Below are positions 7,830 through 17,319 of a stretch of DNA of 64,000 nt, in pieces. The notes below the pieces were generated by a model. The model did not search any database and had not been told where the DNA came from. It was given only the letters and a program-made list of their open reading frames with translations. Both the position numbers and the translations under genes were made by a program. Origin of the DNA: Paraburkholderia phytofirmans PsJN (GTDB lineage Bacteria > Pseudomonadota > Gammaproteobacteria > Burkholderiales > Burkholderiaceae); contig NC_010681.1 in the NCBI RefSeq assembly GCF_000020125.1, positions 558,001-622,000 on the forward strand. The letters are read 5' to 3'. The first letter of the stretch is position 1, and each line of letters opens with the position of its first letter.

Positions 7830-8768
7830 ATGAGCGCTTCATCGGATGCCGGGTCGGTGCAGCCGGAATTGCTGGTTCCGCCTGTGCCTACCCCAACGCC
7901 TCGCGTCGACGGTCCGGGTCGCGCGTCGCAGTTACTCGCCTGGATCGGCGTGGTGCCGTTCTTTACGTTCGCGCTGCTGTTCCTGATTCTGCCGACTGGC
8001 TTCCTGATGGTCGGCGCCTTCCAGGACCCGCAAGGCCACTTCACGCTCGCCAATTTCCGCGACCTGCTCCAGCCAACCGTCATGGACGCGTACTGGATCA
8101 GCTTCAAGGTGAGCGCGGCGTCTTCGCTCGGCGGCGCGGTGATCGGTTCGCTGCTCGCATGGGCGGCGGTGCAGGGCAAACTGCCCGGCTGGATTCGTCC
8201 GACCTTGATGACGTTTTCGGGCGTCGCGTCGAACTTTGCCGGCGTGCCGCTCGCGTTCGCTTTCATCTGCACGTTGGGGCGAGTCGGACTTGTCACCGTG
8301 CTGCTAAAAAAATACCTGGGCTTCAATCTTTACTCGACCGGCTTTAGCGTCCTGAGCTTTTCCGGCTTGACGCTGACCTATCTGTATTTCCAGATTCCGT
8401 TGATGGTGCTGATCGTCACGCCCGCGCTCGACGGCCTGAAGCGCGAATGGCGCGAGGCCTGCGACTGCCTCGGCGGCACCGCGTATCAATACTGGCGCTA
8501 CGTCGCGCTGCCGGTGCTGTGGCCGAGCGTGCTCGGCGCGGCGCTGCTGCTGTTTGCCAATTCGTTCGGCGCGGTAGCCACGGCCTACGCGCTGACCGGC
8601 AGTTCGCTGAATATCGTCACGATCCTGTTGTACGCGCAGATTCGCGGCGACGTGATGCACAACCAGAACCTCGGCTATGCGCTCGCGCTCGGCATGGTGC
8701 TCGTTACCGGGCTTTCGAATGGCGGCTACATCTGGCTGCGTTCGCGCGCTGAAAGGGGGCGTCGATGA
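7830..8768 (+). CDS. ABC transporter permease (PotB-like)
   Basis: A 312-aa inner-membrane permease with a 35-residue hydrophilic N-terminus and about six membrane segments. The EAA-type cytoplasmic loop is seen near residues 205-235 (EWREACDCLGGTAYQYWRYVALPVLWPSVLGAALLLFANSFGAVATAYALTG). This GANA..YALTG ending is typical of PotB/ThiP/2-aminoethylphosphonate-type permeases. Start ATG at 7830, after AAGGGTGAGCT. The stop overlaps the start of the next permease, so the two are translationally coupled. Together they form the heterodimeric channel for the binding protein at 6570. Confidence 0.8.
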   Translation: MSASSDAGSVQPELLVPPVPTPTPRVDGPGRASQLLAWIGVVPFFTFALLFLILPTGFLMVGAFQDPQGHFTLANFRDLLQPTVMDAYWISFKVSAASSLGGAVIGSLLAWAAVQGKLPGWIRPTLMTFSGVASNFAGVPLAFAFICTLGRVGLVTVLLKKYLGFNLYSTGFSVLSFSGLTLTYLYFQIPLMVLIVTPALDGLKREWREACDCLGGTAYQYWRYVALPVLWPSVLGAALLLFANSFGAVATAYALTGSSLNIVTILLYAQIRGDVMHNQNLGYALALGMVLVTGLSNGGYIWLRSRAERGRR

Positions 8769-9556
8769 AAAGCCAATCGCGCGTGGGTGCGTGGACTGCG
8801 ATGATCGTCGGTTCGCTGTACTTCCTCATTCCGTTGATCGCGACGTTCGAGTTCAGCCTGCGTATGAAGCGCGGGATCTACAGTTTCGAAGCGTACAGCG
8901 TCGTGCTCGGCGATCCGCGCTTTCAGGCCTCGTTCGGCTACTCGATTCTGATGGCGCTGCTGACGATCGTGGTCGGCGTGCTGCTGGTGGTGCCGACCGC
9001 TTACTGGGTGCAACTGCGTTTGCCGAAGCTGCGGCCGGTGGTCGAATTCATCACGCTGCTGCCGCTGGTGGTGCCCGCTATCGTGATCGTGTTCGGTTAT
9101 CTGCGCATCTATAACAGCAGTTCGATTCTGCCGCTCACCGGCAACGAGCGCGCCACCGATCTGCTGCTGGTATTCGGCTACGTGACGCTCTCGCTGCCGT
9201 ACATGTACCGCGCCGTCGATGCCGGTCTGCGTGCAGTCGATGTGCGTTCGCTCACCGAAGCCGCCGAGTGTCTCGGTGCGAACTGGCCGACGATTCTGTT
9301 CAAGGTGATCTTCCCGAATATCCGCTCGGGCATTCTGTCCGGCGCGTTCCTCACCTTCGCGGTGGTGATCGGCGAGTTCACGCTGGCGAGTCTGCTCGAC
9401 CGTCCGGCGTTCGGTCCGTATCTGCAGTTGATCGGTGCGAACCGCGCGTACGAGCCGTCGGCGCTCGCGATCATCGCGTTCGTGATCACGTGGGCGTCGA
9501 TGGGGCTGATTCAGGTATTCGGCTCGGCCCGCGCGATGAGCGGCCAGAAAGTGTGA
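8765..9556 (+). CDS. ABC transporter permease (PotC-like)
   Basis: Second channel subunit, 263 aa, about six membrane helices. EAA loop near residues 160-190 (LTEAAECLGANWPTILFKVIFPNIRSGILSGAFLTFAVVIGEFTLASLL), then ATPase-coupling and GPYLQLIGAN motifs. ATG overlaps the stop of the upstream permease by 4 bp. The stop codon lies inside the first unit of a 13-bp tandem repeat (9551-9630), so the repeat separates it from the ATPase gene. Family members move polyamines, Fe3+, thiamine or phosphonates. The local genes point to glycerophosphodiesters, but the sequence alone does not decide. Confidence 0.8.
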   Translation: MKSQSRVGAWTAMIVGSLYFLIPLIATFEFSLRMKRGIYSFEAYSVVLGDPRFQASFGYSILMALLTIVVGVLLVVPTAYWVQLRLPKLRPVVEFITLLPLVVPAIVIVFGYLRIYNSSSILPLTGNERATDLLLVFGYVTLSLPYMYRAVDAGLRAVDVRSLTEAAECLGANWPTILFKVIFPNIRSGILSGAFLTFAVVIGEFTLASLLDRPAFGPYLQLIGANRAYEPSALAIIAFVITWASMGLIQVFGSARAMSGQKV

Positions 9557-9630
9557 GCAATGAGTGTGAGCAACGAGTGTGAGCAATGAGCGTGACCAAC
9601 GAGATTGATCCAACGAGTTTGACGGACTGA
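9551..9630 (+). repeat. 13/14-bp tandem repeat, six units
   Basis: Units at 9551-9563, 9564-9576, 9577-9589 and 9590-9602 are 13 bp (GTGTGAGCAATGA and variants; units 1 and 3 are identical). Two more diverged 14-bp units follow at 9603-9616 and 9617-9630. The array starts in the last codons of the permease gene and ends 11 bp before the ATPase start. It adds no reading frame. It looks like a minisatellite that may vary in length between strains. Confidence 0.8.
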
Positions 9631-9641
9631 GGCAGCGAATC

Positions 9642-10712
9642 ATGGCATTCCTTGAGATCGAAAATCTGCATAAGTCCTTCGGGGCGAACATTGCGCTGCA
9701 TCACTTCGACATGAAGATCGAGCGCGGCGAGTTCATTACTTTTCTCGGGCCGTCCGGTTGCGGCAAGACGACGGTGCTGCGCATGATCGCCGGCTTTGAA
9801 ACGCCGACGCGCGGCATCATCCGGCTCGACAATAAGGACGTGACCCACCTTCGCACGCGGCAGCGCAAGGTCGGCATGGTGTTCCAGTCGTATGCGCTTT
9901 TTCCGAACATGACGGTGGCCGAGAACATCGGTTTCGGGCTGAAGATCACGCATCGGCCGCAGGCGGAGATCAACAGCCGCGTCGACGAGATGCTGCAACT
10001 GATCAAGCTGCCGCATCTGGGCGGGCGCTATCCGTGGCAATTGTCGGGCGGCCAGCAGCAGCGCGTGGCGCTCGCGCGCGCGCTCGCCGGCAAGCCGCAG
10101 GTGTTGCTGCTCGACGAACCGCTCTCCGCACTCGACGCCAAGATCCGTATCTCGTTGCGCCAGGACATTCGCGCATTGCAGCGCGAACTCGGCATCACGT
10201 CGATTTTCGTCACGCACGATCAGGAAGAGGCGCTGTCGATTTCCGACCGCATCGTCGTGATGAACGAGGGCCGCGTCGAACAGATCGGCTCGCCCTCGGA
10301 GATCTACAACTTTCCGCGCACACGCTTCGTCGCGTCGTTCGTCGGCACGCTGAATATTCTGGCCGGGCATGTGGTGGATCCGGCGACCGGCAGGATGGTG
10401 GTGGACGGCCAGGAACTGACCACGACACAAGAACTGCCGTCGGACGATGCGGGCAAGAAGCGCCTGCTCGCGCTGCGGCCCGAAGCGATCGTGCTGGAGC
10501 CGGCCGCGCCCGGCCGCAACACGCTGAACGCCACCGTCGAAGAAGTGAATTTCCTCGGCGCGGTGGTGCGCATCAGAACCCGCGTGAAAGACGCCGTGAT
10601 TTCTCTCGACGTATTCAACGATCCGAATCGCGGTTTGCCCGAACGCGGGCAGCCGGTGTCGCTCGGTTTCTCGCACGAGAATCTGCTGGTGCTGGAAGAG
10701 GGCAGCGTTTAG
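9642..10712 (+). CDS. ABC transporter ATP-binding protein (PotA/FbpC-like)
   Basis: A 356-aa ATPase with a C-terminal TOBE domain. Seen: Walker A GPSGCGKTT at residues 37-45, Q-loop MVFQSYALFPNMTV, signature LSGGQQQRVALARAL, Walker B LLLDEPLSALD, H-loop FVTHDQEEAL, then a TOBE-type tail from about residue 240 (FVGTLNILAGHV ... LALRPEAIVL ... VEEVNFLGAVVRI). It completes the importer encoded by 6570-9556. Start ATG at 9642, after GAGGCAGCGAATC. The importer thus has one binding protein, two different permeases and one ATPase. This is the PotABCD/FbpABC pattern, not the UgpB-A-E-C family. Confidence 0.84.
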   Translation: MAFLEIENLHKSFGANIALHHFDMKIERGEFITFLGPSGCGKTTVLRMIAGFETPTRGIIRLDNKDVTHLRTRQRKVGMVFQSYALFPNMTVAENIGFGLKITHRPQAEINSRVDEMLQLIKLPHLGGRYPWQLSGGQQQRVALARALAGKPQVLLLDEPLSALDAKIRISLRQDIRALQRELGITSIFVTHDQEEALSISDRIVVMNEGRVEQIGSPSEIYNFPRTRFVASFVGTLNILAGHVVDPATGRMVVDGQELTTTQELPSDDAGKKRLLALRPEAIVLEPAAPGRNTLNATVEEVNFLGAVVRIRTRVKDAVISLDVFNDPNRGLPERGQPVSLGFSHENLLVLEEGSV

Positions 10713-10799
10713 AGACCAGCAAGCTGGAAGGCGCGCTTGCCGCCTGGCCAGGCACGCCGTAGAAAGCCCTACGGGTTATCCCGAGGCCGCCGTCCCAAT

Positions 10800-10849
10800 G
10801 GATTCCGGATTCCCCGACAGGCTTTGTCCGGATTTCCAGAATCCCGGAC
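10800..10849. promoter_or_regulatory. Candidate DctD upstream activating sites
   Basis: Two dyads: GGATTCCGGATTCC at 10800-10813 (six of seven base pairs symmetric) and a 24-bp element at 10826-10849 with outer arms GTCCGG/CCGGAC and inner TTC/GAA (nine of twelve pairs symmetric). They lie 63-112 bp upstream of the -24 element, the normal place for enhancer-binding proteins. The cognate regulator DctD is encoded downstream at 14471. The exact consensus is not known to me for this genus. Confidence 0.55.
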
Positions 10850-10911
10850 GGCGTGTAGGCTGGATCGCCAGAAAACCTATAAGAATCAAGGCCTCAATCC
10901 AGACATCAAGC

Positions 10912-10927
10912 TGGCATCGACCTTGCA
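10912..10927 (+). promoter_or_regulatory. Sigma-54 promoter of dctA
   Basis: TGGCAT at 10912-10917, five bases, TTGCA at 10923-10927. This matches the -24/-12 consensus TGGCAC-N5-TTGCA with one change, and the invariant GG and GC are correctly 10 bp apart. Transcription would start near 10938. Together with the dyads and the adjacent dctBD genes, this supports DctD-activated expression. Confidence 0.75.
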
Positions 10928-10978
10928 AAATAGAGTACGCGGCCGCAACGGTCCGACAACTACAGCAAGGAGACAACG

Positions 10979-11008
10979 ATGTCCGATTTCCCTTCCCGGT
11001 ATTTCTGA
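10979..11008 (+). CDS. Nine-codon leader ORF upstream of dctA
   Basis: ATG at 10979 with a near-ideal ribosome-binding site AAGGAG at 10967-10972 (6-nt spacing). It encodes MSDFPSRYF and then TGA. It lies between the predicted sigma-54 start point (about 10938) and the dctA GTG at 11117. The site is better than that of dctA itself. It may be a translated leader peptide, or the remnant of a longer gene. No terminator or anti-terminator pairing was evident. Conservation in relatives would decide. Confidence 0.35.
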   Translation: MSDFPSRYF

Positions 11009-11116
11009 ATTCGTCCCTTGTCGCGGCCTAATGCCGTGCACAGGCGTGACGACTATTCGTTCGCATGATGCGCAGCGTGGCAGGCCATTGAGCTCATCCA
11101 CATCGCAGGAACCATC

Positions 11117-12397
11117 GTGAAGAAACCTATCCATAAAGTGCTGTACGTCCAGGTGATCGTGGCGATCATCATCGGCATCGCGCTCGGGCATTTCTACCCG
11201 AATCTCGCCGTCGACATGAAGCCGCTCGGCGACGGCTTCATCAAGCTGATCAAAATGGTGATCGGGCCGATCATCTTCTGCACGGTGGTGACGGGCATCG
11301 CCGGCATGGAGGACATGAAGAAGGTCGGGCGCGTAGGCGGCAAGGCGCTGCTGTACTTTGAAATCGTTTCGACCTTTGCGCTGGTGCTCGGTCTGATCGC
11401 CACGCACGTGCTGAAACCGGGTGTCGGCTTCAATATCGATCCGGCCACGCTCGACGGCAAGGCCGTCGCCTCGTACGCCGCGAAAGCGCACGGGCAGACC
11501 ACGGTCGACTTCCTGATGCACCTGATCCCGGACACGCTCGTGTCGGCATTCGCGCAGGGTGAAATCCTGCAGATTCTGCTGATCGCGCTGCTGTTCGGCG
11601 CGGTGCTCGCCACGGCTGGTGAAAAAGGCAAGGTTGTGACGAGCTTTATCGACGGGCTCTCGCATGTCCTGTTCGGCATTGTGCGGATCATCACGAAGCT
11701 CGCGCCGATCGGCGCGTTCGGCGCGATGGCCTTCACGATCGGCAAGTACGGTATCGGCTCGCTGCTGCCGATGCTCAAACTGATCGGCACGTTCTATCTG
11801 ACGTCGATCGTGTTCGTGGTGGTCGTGCTCGGCATCATCGCGCGCGCGGTGGGTTTCAACATCCTGCGCTTCGTGGCGTACATTAAGGAAGAGATGCTGA
11901 TCGTGCTCGGCACGAGCTCGTCCGAAGCCGCGCTGCCACAACTCATGCTGAAGCTCGAAAAGCTCGGCTGCTCGCGTTCGGTAGTGGGCCTCGTGGTGCC
12001 GACCGGTTATTCGTTCAACCTCGACGGCACCAACATCTACATGACGATGGCCGTGCTGTTCATCGCGCAAGCCACCAACACGGACTTGACGTGGACGCAA
12101 CAGCTCACGCTGCTGGCGGTGACGATGCTGACCTCGAAGGGTGCGAGCGGTGTGACCGGCGCGGGCTTCATCACGCTGGCCGCAACCCTGGCCGTGGTGC
12201 CGACCATTCCGCTGTCGGGCATGGTGCTGATTCTCGGTATCGACCGCTTCATGAGCGAATGCCGCGCGCTGACGAACATCGTCGGCAACGGCGTGGCGAC
12301 GGTGGTGGTGTCGGCATGGGAAAAGGAACTGGACCGCAACAAGCTGAACGCGGCGTTGCGTGGCGATGTGCCGATCAAAGAGCCGGCCGGCGTTTGA
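11117..12397 (+). CDS. dctA: C4-dicarboxylate:H+/Na+ symporter DctA
   Basis: A 426-aa secondary transporter of the DAACS family, taking up succinate, fumarate and malate. Seen: the serine-rich reentrant loop [13 protein letters not shown] near residue 268, and [26 protein letters not shown] near residue 295, both diagnostic for DctA. About eight membrane helices plus two hairpins are expected. Start is GTG at 11117, with AGGA at 11107-11110. It sits under the sigma-54 promoter at 10912, and the sensor/regulator pair dctB-dctD follows on the same strand. This is the classical rhizobial-type dct arrangement except that dctBD lie downstream in the same direction. Confidence 0.92.
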   Translation: MKKPIHKVLYVQVIVAIIIGIALGHFYPNLAVDMKPLGDGFIKLIKMVIGPIIFCTVVTGIAGMEDMKKVGRVGGKALLYFEIVSTFALVLGLIATHVLKPGVGFNIDPATLDGKAVASYAAKAHGQTTVDFLMHLIPDTLVSAFAQGEILQILLIALLFGAVLATAGEKGKVVTSFIDGLSHVLFGIVRIITKLAPIGAFGAMAFTIGKYGIGSLLPMLKLIGTFYLTSIVFVVVVLGIIARAVGFNILRFVAYIKEEMLIVLGTSSSEAALPQLMLKLEKLGCSRSVVGLVVPTGYSFNLDGTNIYMTMAVLFIAQATNTDLTWTQQLTLLAVTMLTSKGASGVTGAGFITLAATLAVVPTIPLSGMVLILGIDRFMSECRALTNIVGNGVATVVVSAWEKELDRNKLNAALRGDVPIKEPAGV

Positions 12398-12452
12398 GCC
12401 GCGCAATCGGCAACGCCTTCTAACGTAACGCTCGCGGCCGCGGACACCAGCC

Positions 12453-14453
12453 ATGAAACCGGTGTCCGCGCGCCCAACCCTCACGTCGTCGGCCGACGAA
12501 GCTGACGCCGACGACGCATCGCCTTATGCCACAATAAACGATCCTCACCGATCGGATATTGCCAACGTGACGCGACGCCTGCTGATCCTCTTCGCGCTCG
12601 TCGCCGGGCTCGTGGTGGCGTGCGGGCTCACTTACAGCCTCGCGTGGCAAAGCGGCATCGACCATTTGCGGCGCAACGCCGCGGTGCGCGTCGATCGTAC
12701 GACCAGCGCGCTGAAGAGCACGCTCGAACGCTACGAATCGCTGCCTTATCTGCTGGCGGAACATCCGATCGTGCAGGACGCGCTGGTCGATCCCACGCCG
12801 GCCAATGTCCAGCGCGCCAACCTGTATCTCGATGACCTGAACCGCCACGCGCGCGCCACGGTCACCTACATCATTCCGCTCGACGGCTTTTGCGTCGCCG
12901 CGAGCAATTGGCGCGGACCGGGCAGCTTCATCGGCGCGGGCTATCTGTTCCGGCCGTATTTCGTCGATGCGGTCAAAGGCGGCGTGGGCCGTTTCTTCGG
13001 TATCGGAACGATCTCGCAGGCGCCGGGCTACTACATCTCGCAGCCGGTGCGGCGCGAGGGCAAGATCGTCGGCGTGGCGGTGGTCAAGCTCGATCTCGAA
13101 TGGTTCCAGGGCGTGGATGCGTCCGAGCCGCTCGTCGTCACCGACGACCACGGCGTGATCTTTCTGTCGTCGGTACCCGCCTGGAAGTACCACACGATCC
13201 GGCCGCTGTCGGGGCCGGTCGCCGATTCGATCTATCAGGCGCGCCAATACGCACAGCAGCCGATCGCGCCGCTGCCGGTGTCGATCGAACGCACGCTCGA
13301 AGGCAACGCGCAGATCGTGCGCATCGGCGGCGGCCGTTATGCGCCGCGTTATCTGGCGTCGCGGCGCGGCATGGGCGAGCCGGACTGGCATCTGATCACC
13401 ATGTCGCCCGTCGATCCGGTCGACGCCGATGCGCGCAAGGCGACCATCGTCACCGCCTTCGGCTATGTGTCGCTCGTGTTGCTCGCGTTCTACTGGAGAA
13501 TGCGCCGGGCTCGCGTGCGCGAAGTGATGCGCAGCCGCGCGCTGCTGCAAAAAGCCTACGCTGAACTGAACCGGCGGGTCGCCGAGCGCACCGCGGATCT
13601 CTCGCAGGCGAACGAACAGTTGCAGAAGGAAGTGGCCGAACGTACACGCGCCGAGCAGGAGTTGCGCGCCGCGCACGACGAACTGATCCAGGCGAGTAAG
13701 CTCGCAGCGCTCGGTCAGATGGCCGCCGGTATCACGCATGAATTGAATCAGCCGCTCGCCGCGTTGCGCGGTTTTTCGGACAACACGCGCGTGCTGCTCG
13801 AACGCGGCGATCAGGCGTCGGCGCGCGAGAATCTCGAAGCGATCGCCGCGCTCACCGAGCGCATGGGCAAGATCACCAATCAGTTGAAACTGTTCGTCGG
13901 ACGCGCGCGGCCACGCAACGCGCGGGCGCCGATCGTGCGGGCGTTGCGCAACGTGGTCGCGCTATTGCAAAAGCGCTTGCAGGGCGTCGAGGTCGACATC
14001 ACTTTGCTCGATGCGGACAGCGGCACGCGCACGCCGCTCAGTCTCGCCGACGACCATCCCGAACTTGTCGCGCACTGCGACGATCTGCGGCTCGAACAGG
14101 TGTTGATCAACCTGCTCGGCAACGCGCTCGATGCGACCGCCGACTTGCATCCGCCGCGCATTTCGATCGAGATCGAAGTCGCCGATGCGAACCTGTCGTT
14201 CGTCGTGAGCGACAACGGTCCCGGCATTGCCGACGACGTCCTGCCGCGTTTGTTCGAGCCGTTCTTTACCACCAAGGAAATGGGCCAGGGGTTGGGGCTG
14301 GGGCTCGCGATATCGTCGTCGATCGCGCGCGATTGCGGCGGCTCGCTGGTGGCGCGCAACGCGCCGGACGGCGGAGCATTATTCGTGTTGACGCTGCGCC
14401 GCGCGCGCGTGCAGACGAGCCACACAACGGACCCGCTGACCACGGGCTCCTGA
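12453..14453 (+). CDS. dctB: C4-dicarboxylate sensor histidine kinase DctB
   Basis: A 666-aa membrane kinase. A short cytosolic N-terminus is followed by a first membrane helix (LLILFALVAGLVVACGLTYSL, about residues 43-63). A periplasmic double-Cache sensor spans about 70-335 (YIIPLDG, SNW, GYLFRPYF, GYYISQPV), and a second helix lies near 345-362. A coiled-coil linker (AYAELNRRVAERTADLSQANEQLQKEV) leads to HisKA with the phospho-accepting His429 in GITHELNQPLAALRGFSD. The ATPase domain shows N, G1 (DNGPGI) and G2 (GLGLGLAI) boxes. It phosphorylates DctD in response to dicarboxylates. ATG at 12453 lies 55 bp after dctA. The next gene starts 17 bp after its stop. Confidence 0.9.
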   Translation: MKPVSARPTLTSSADEADADDASPYATINDPHRSDIANVTRRLLILFALVAGLVVACGLTYSLAWQSGIDHLRRNAAVRVDRTTSALKSTLERYESLPYLLAEHPIVQDALVDPTPANVQRANLYLDDLNRHARATVTYIIPLDGFCVAASNWRGPGSFIGAGYLFRPYFVDAVKGGVGRFFGIGTISQAPGYYISQPVRREGKIVGVAVVKLDLEWFQGVDASEPLVVTDDHGVIFLSSVPAWKYHTIRPLSGPVADSIYQARQYAQQPIAPLPVSIERTLEGNAQIVRIGGGRYAPRYLASRRGMGEPDWHLITMSPVDPVDADARKATIVTAFGYVSLVLLAFYWRMRRARVREVMRSRALLQKAYAELNRRVAERTADLSQANEQLQKEVAERTRAEQELRAAHDELIQASKLAALGQMAAGITHELNQPLAALRGFSDNTRVLLERGDQASARENLEAIAALTERMGKITNQLKLFVGRARPRNARAPIVRALRNVVALLQKRLQGVEVDITLLDADSGTRTPLSLADDHPELVAHCDDLRLEQVLINLLGNALDATADLHPPRISIEIEVADANLSFVVSDNGPGIADDVLPRLFEPFFTTKEMGQGLGLGLAISSSIARDCGGSLVARNAPDGGALFVLTLRRARVQTSHTTDPLTTGS

Positions 14454-14470
14454 ATCATTCGGAAATCGCC

Positions 14471-15823
<1,353 letters not shown>

Positions 15824-15830
15824 GGAAATG

Positions 15831-15866
15831 AAAACGCCGGCGTCGCGATGCGAGGCCGGCGTTTTT
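15831..15866 (+). terminator. Rho-independent terminator after dctD
   Basis: AAAACGCCGGC pairs with GCCGGCGTTTT (arms 15831-15841 and 15855-15865), followed by T residues. The A-run on the left and T-run on the right let it serve the convergent TlpA-like gene as well. Confidence 0.8.
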
Positions 15867-15901
15867 GATTCAGTTGAATCGGATCGGGCTGCGCTGCTCG
15901 C

Positions 15902-16432
15902 TCAGGCCGGTTTCAGCGCCTTTTCCAGCAACTGGTCGAGTTCCGCGAATTGCGGTTCGCCTACATAGCGCTTGAGAATCTTGCCGTCCTTGTCGACCAG
16001 GAACGTGGTCGGCGTGAGCTGGACGTTGCCGAACTGCTTGGCGGCCGAGCCGTCGTCCATTGCGACCTTGAACGGCAACTGGCGGGTTTGCGTGTAGTTG
16101 GCCACGTACATGGGCGCGTCGTAATTCATGGCCACGGCGACGAATTCGAGGCCTTGGCCTTTGAAGCGGTTATAGGTCTGGACCATCTGCGGCATTTCCT
16201 TCATGCAGGTGTCGCAGCTCGTCGCCCAGAAGTTGACCAGATAGACCTTGCCTTTCAGGTCGGCGGTCGAAACTTTCTGGCCGGACAGCAACGTGAAGGT
16301 CGCATCCGGCACGCGCTGCTGGCCGGCAAATGCGAAATATCCGGCGATGGCGATCGCGACGGCCACGGCGGCAATGATGATGTAGCGAAGCGGATTCGCG
16401 CGCCGGGTGGCGGTGGACGGCGTGGAGCTCAT
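15902..16432 (-). CDS. TlpA-family thioredoxin-like disulfide reductase
   Basis: A 176-aa membrane-anchored protein. An N-terminal signal anchor (YIIIAAVAVAIAIAGYFAFA, residues 18-37) is followed by a periplasmic thioredoxin fold with the redox motif CDTC (WATSCDTCMKEMPQMVQ, near residue 75) and the cis-Pro region TPTTFLVDKDGKIL. The TSCDTC variant is typical of TlpA/ResA-like reductases used in cytochrome or oxidase assembly and general thiol repair. It is monocistronic, convergent with dctD and divergent from the lipoprotein gene at 16606. The substrate is unknown. Confidence 0.82.
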   Translation of the reverse strand: MSSTPSTATRRANPLRYIIIAAVAVAIAIAGYFAFAGQQRVPDATFTLLSGQKVSTADLKGKVYLVNFWATSCDTCMKEMPQMVQTYNRFKGQGLEFVAVAMNYDAPMYVANYTQTRQLPFKVAMDDGSAAKQFGNVQLTPTTFLVDKDGKILKRYVGEPQFAELDQLLEKALKPA

Positions 16433-16605
16433 GAACGGAACCTCAGGAGTCGCGCGGAACGCGCGGGACAGTGCGTCGGTTTGGGTTTTCAGCCCGGTGC
16501 TGAACAGCCCCGCTATTGTAGCCCCATTCCGGCGGCGCGGCAGGACGCGGGCCGGCAGCGGATAATAGGGGGTCTACGTTCTCGTCAGTCTGGTCTTCTG
16601 CCCCC

Positions 16606-17319
16606 ATGTCTCGAACTGTTTTCCGCGTTGGCCGCGTTAGCCGCGTTAGTCGCTTTCTCGTTCGAATTCCGTCCCGTCTTGCTTCTGCCAGCCGCTTCGC
16701 GGGCCATTTTTTTAACCACGGGCCGCGCCCGGTCGTGGCCGGCGACCGGTCAACCGGCGCCGCCCAGCCATTGTCGAGGGCGCGTGCAGCCTTGAGCGCG
16801 CTGGCTTGCGCGCTGACGCTAGGCGTCGCGCTGAGCGCCTGTTCGCCCACTTTCGACTGGCGGACCATCATGAACAACGACAACGGCTACACCGTCGACC
16901 TGCCGGCCAAGCCGGGCAACGATCAGCGAGCCGTGCAGATCAACGGCACGCCGATGCAGATGGCGATGCAGACGGCCGAAGCCGGCGACGCCGTCTTCGC
17001 GGTCGGCACGATCATGCTGCCCAACGACGACGAGGCCACGCAGCGCGCCGCGCTCGATTTCCTGCGCACCGGCCTCGCCCGTAACGTGGGCGCCGCGCCT
17101 AACGCGCGTGCCGTGCAGATCCCGCTCGCTGCTGGCGGCCAGGTGCTCGGCCTGGAAATGAAGCTGAGCGGCGAGGCCGGTTCGCAGCACGAGAGCCGGA
17201 CTGTCTACGCCCGGCTCGTGGCGCGCGGCCGGCATGTCTATCAGGCGGCGATCATTGCATCGAAGCCGATGCAGCAGGAGCAGGTCGATCAATTTTTTTC
17301 GTCGTTCCAATTGTATTGA
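16606..17319 (+). CDS. Putative lipoprotein, unknown function
   Basis: Encodes a protein of up to 237 aa. I do not recognise a named family. A lipobox LSAC is present at residues 76-79 (long numbering), preceded by a hydrophobic stretch LSALACALTLGVA. This is a lipoprotein signal, but 78 residues upstream of the Cys is far too long for one. The true start is therefore probably internal and non-ATG (candidates: GTG 16735, TTG 16771, TTG 16792). The mature part is compact, with TVDLPAKPGNDQRAVQINGTPMQM and a C-terminal VDQFFSSFQL. This pattern resembles small outer-membrane lipoproteins that test for stress-type peptides, but no role can be assigned. Confidence 0.6.
   Translation: MSRTVFRVGRVSRVSRFLVRIPSRLASASRFAGHFFNHGPRPVVAGDRSTGAAQPLSRARAALSALACALTLGVALSACSPTFDWRTIMNNDNGYTVDLPAKPGNDQRAVQINGTPMQMAMQTAEAGDAVFAVGTIMLPNDDEATQRAALDFLRTGLARNVGAAPNARAVQIPLAAGGQVLGLEMKLSGEAGSQHESRTVYARLVARGRHVYQAAIIASKPMQQEQVDQFFSSFQLY

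Larger units (their letters stand above)
10713..11116. other. dctA upstream control region
   Basis: A 404-bp gap that carries the full control sequence of dctA: two dyads (10800-10849), a sigma-54 promoter (10912-10927) and a nine-codon leader ORF (10979-11008), each listed separately. The first 70 bp hold GC-rich inverted bits (CCTGGCCAGG at 10743-10752) but no U-tract terminator for the ABC operon is evident. Confidence 0.6.

Noticed and set aside
10737..11120. 127-aa open frame upstream of dctA
   Set aside because: Covers the dyads, the sigma-54 promoter and the leader ORF, overlaps the dctA start and has no ribosome-binding site.
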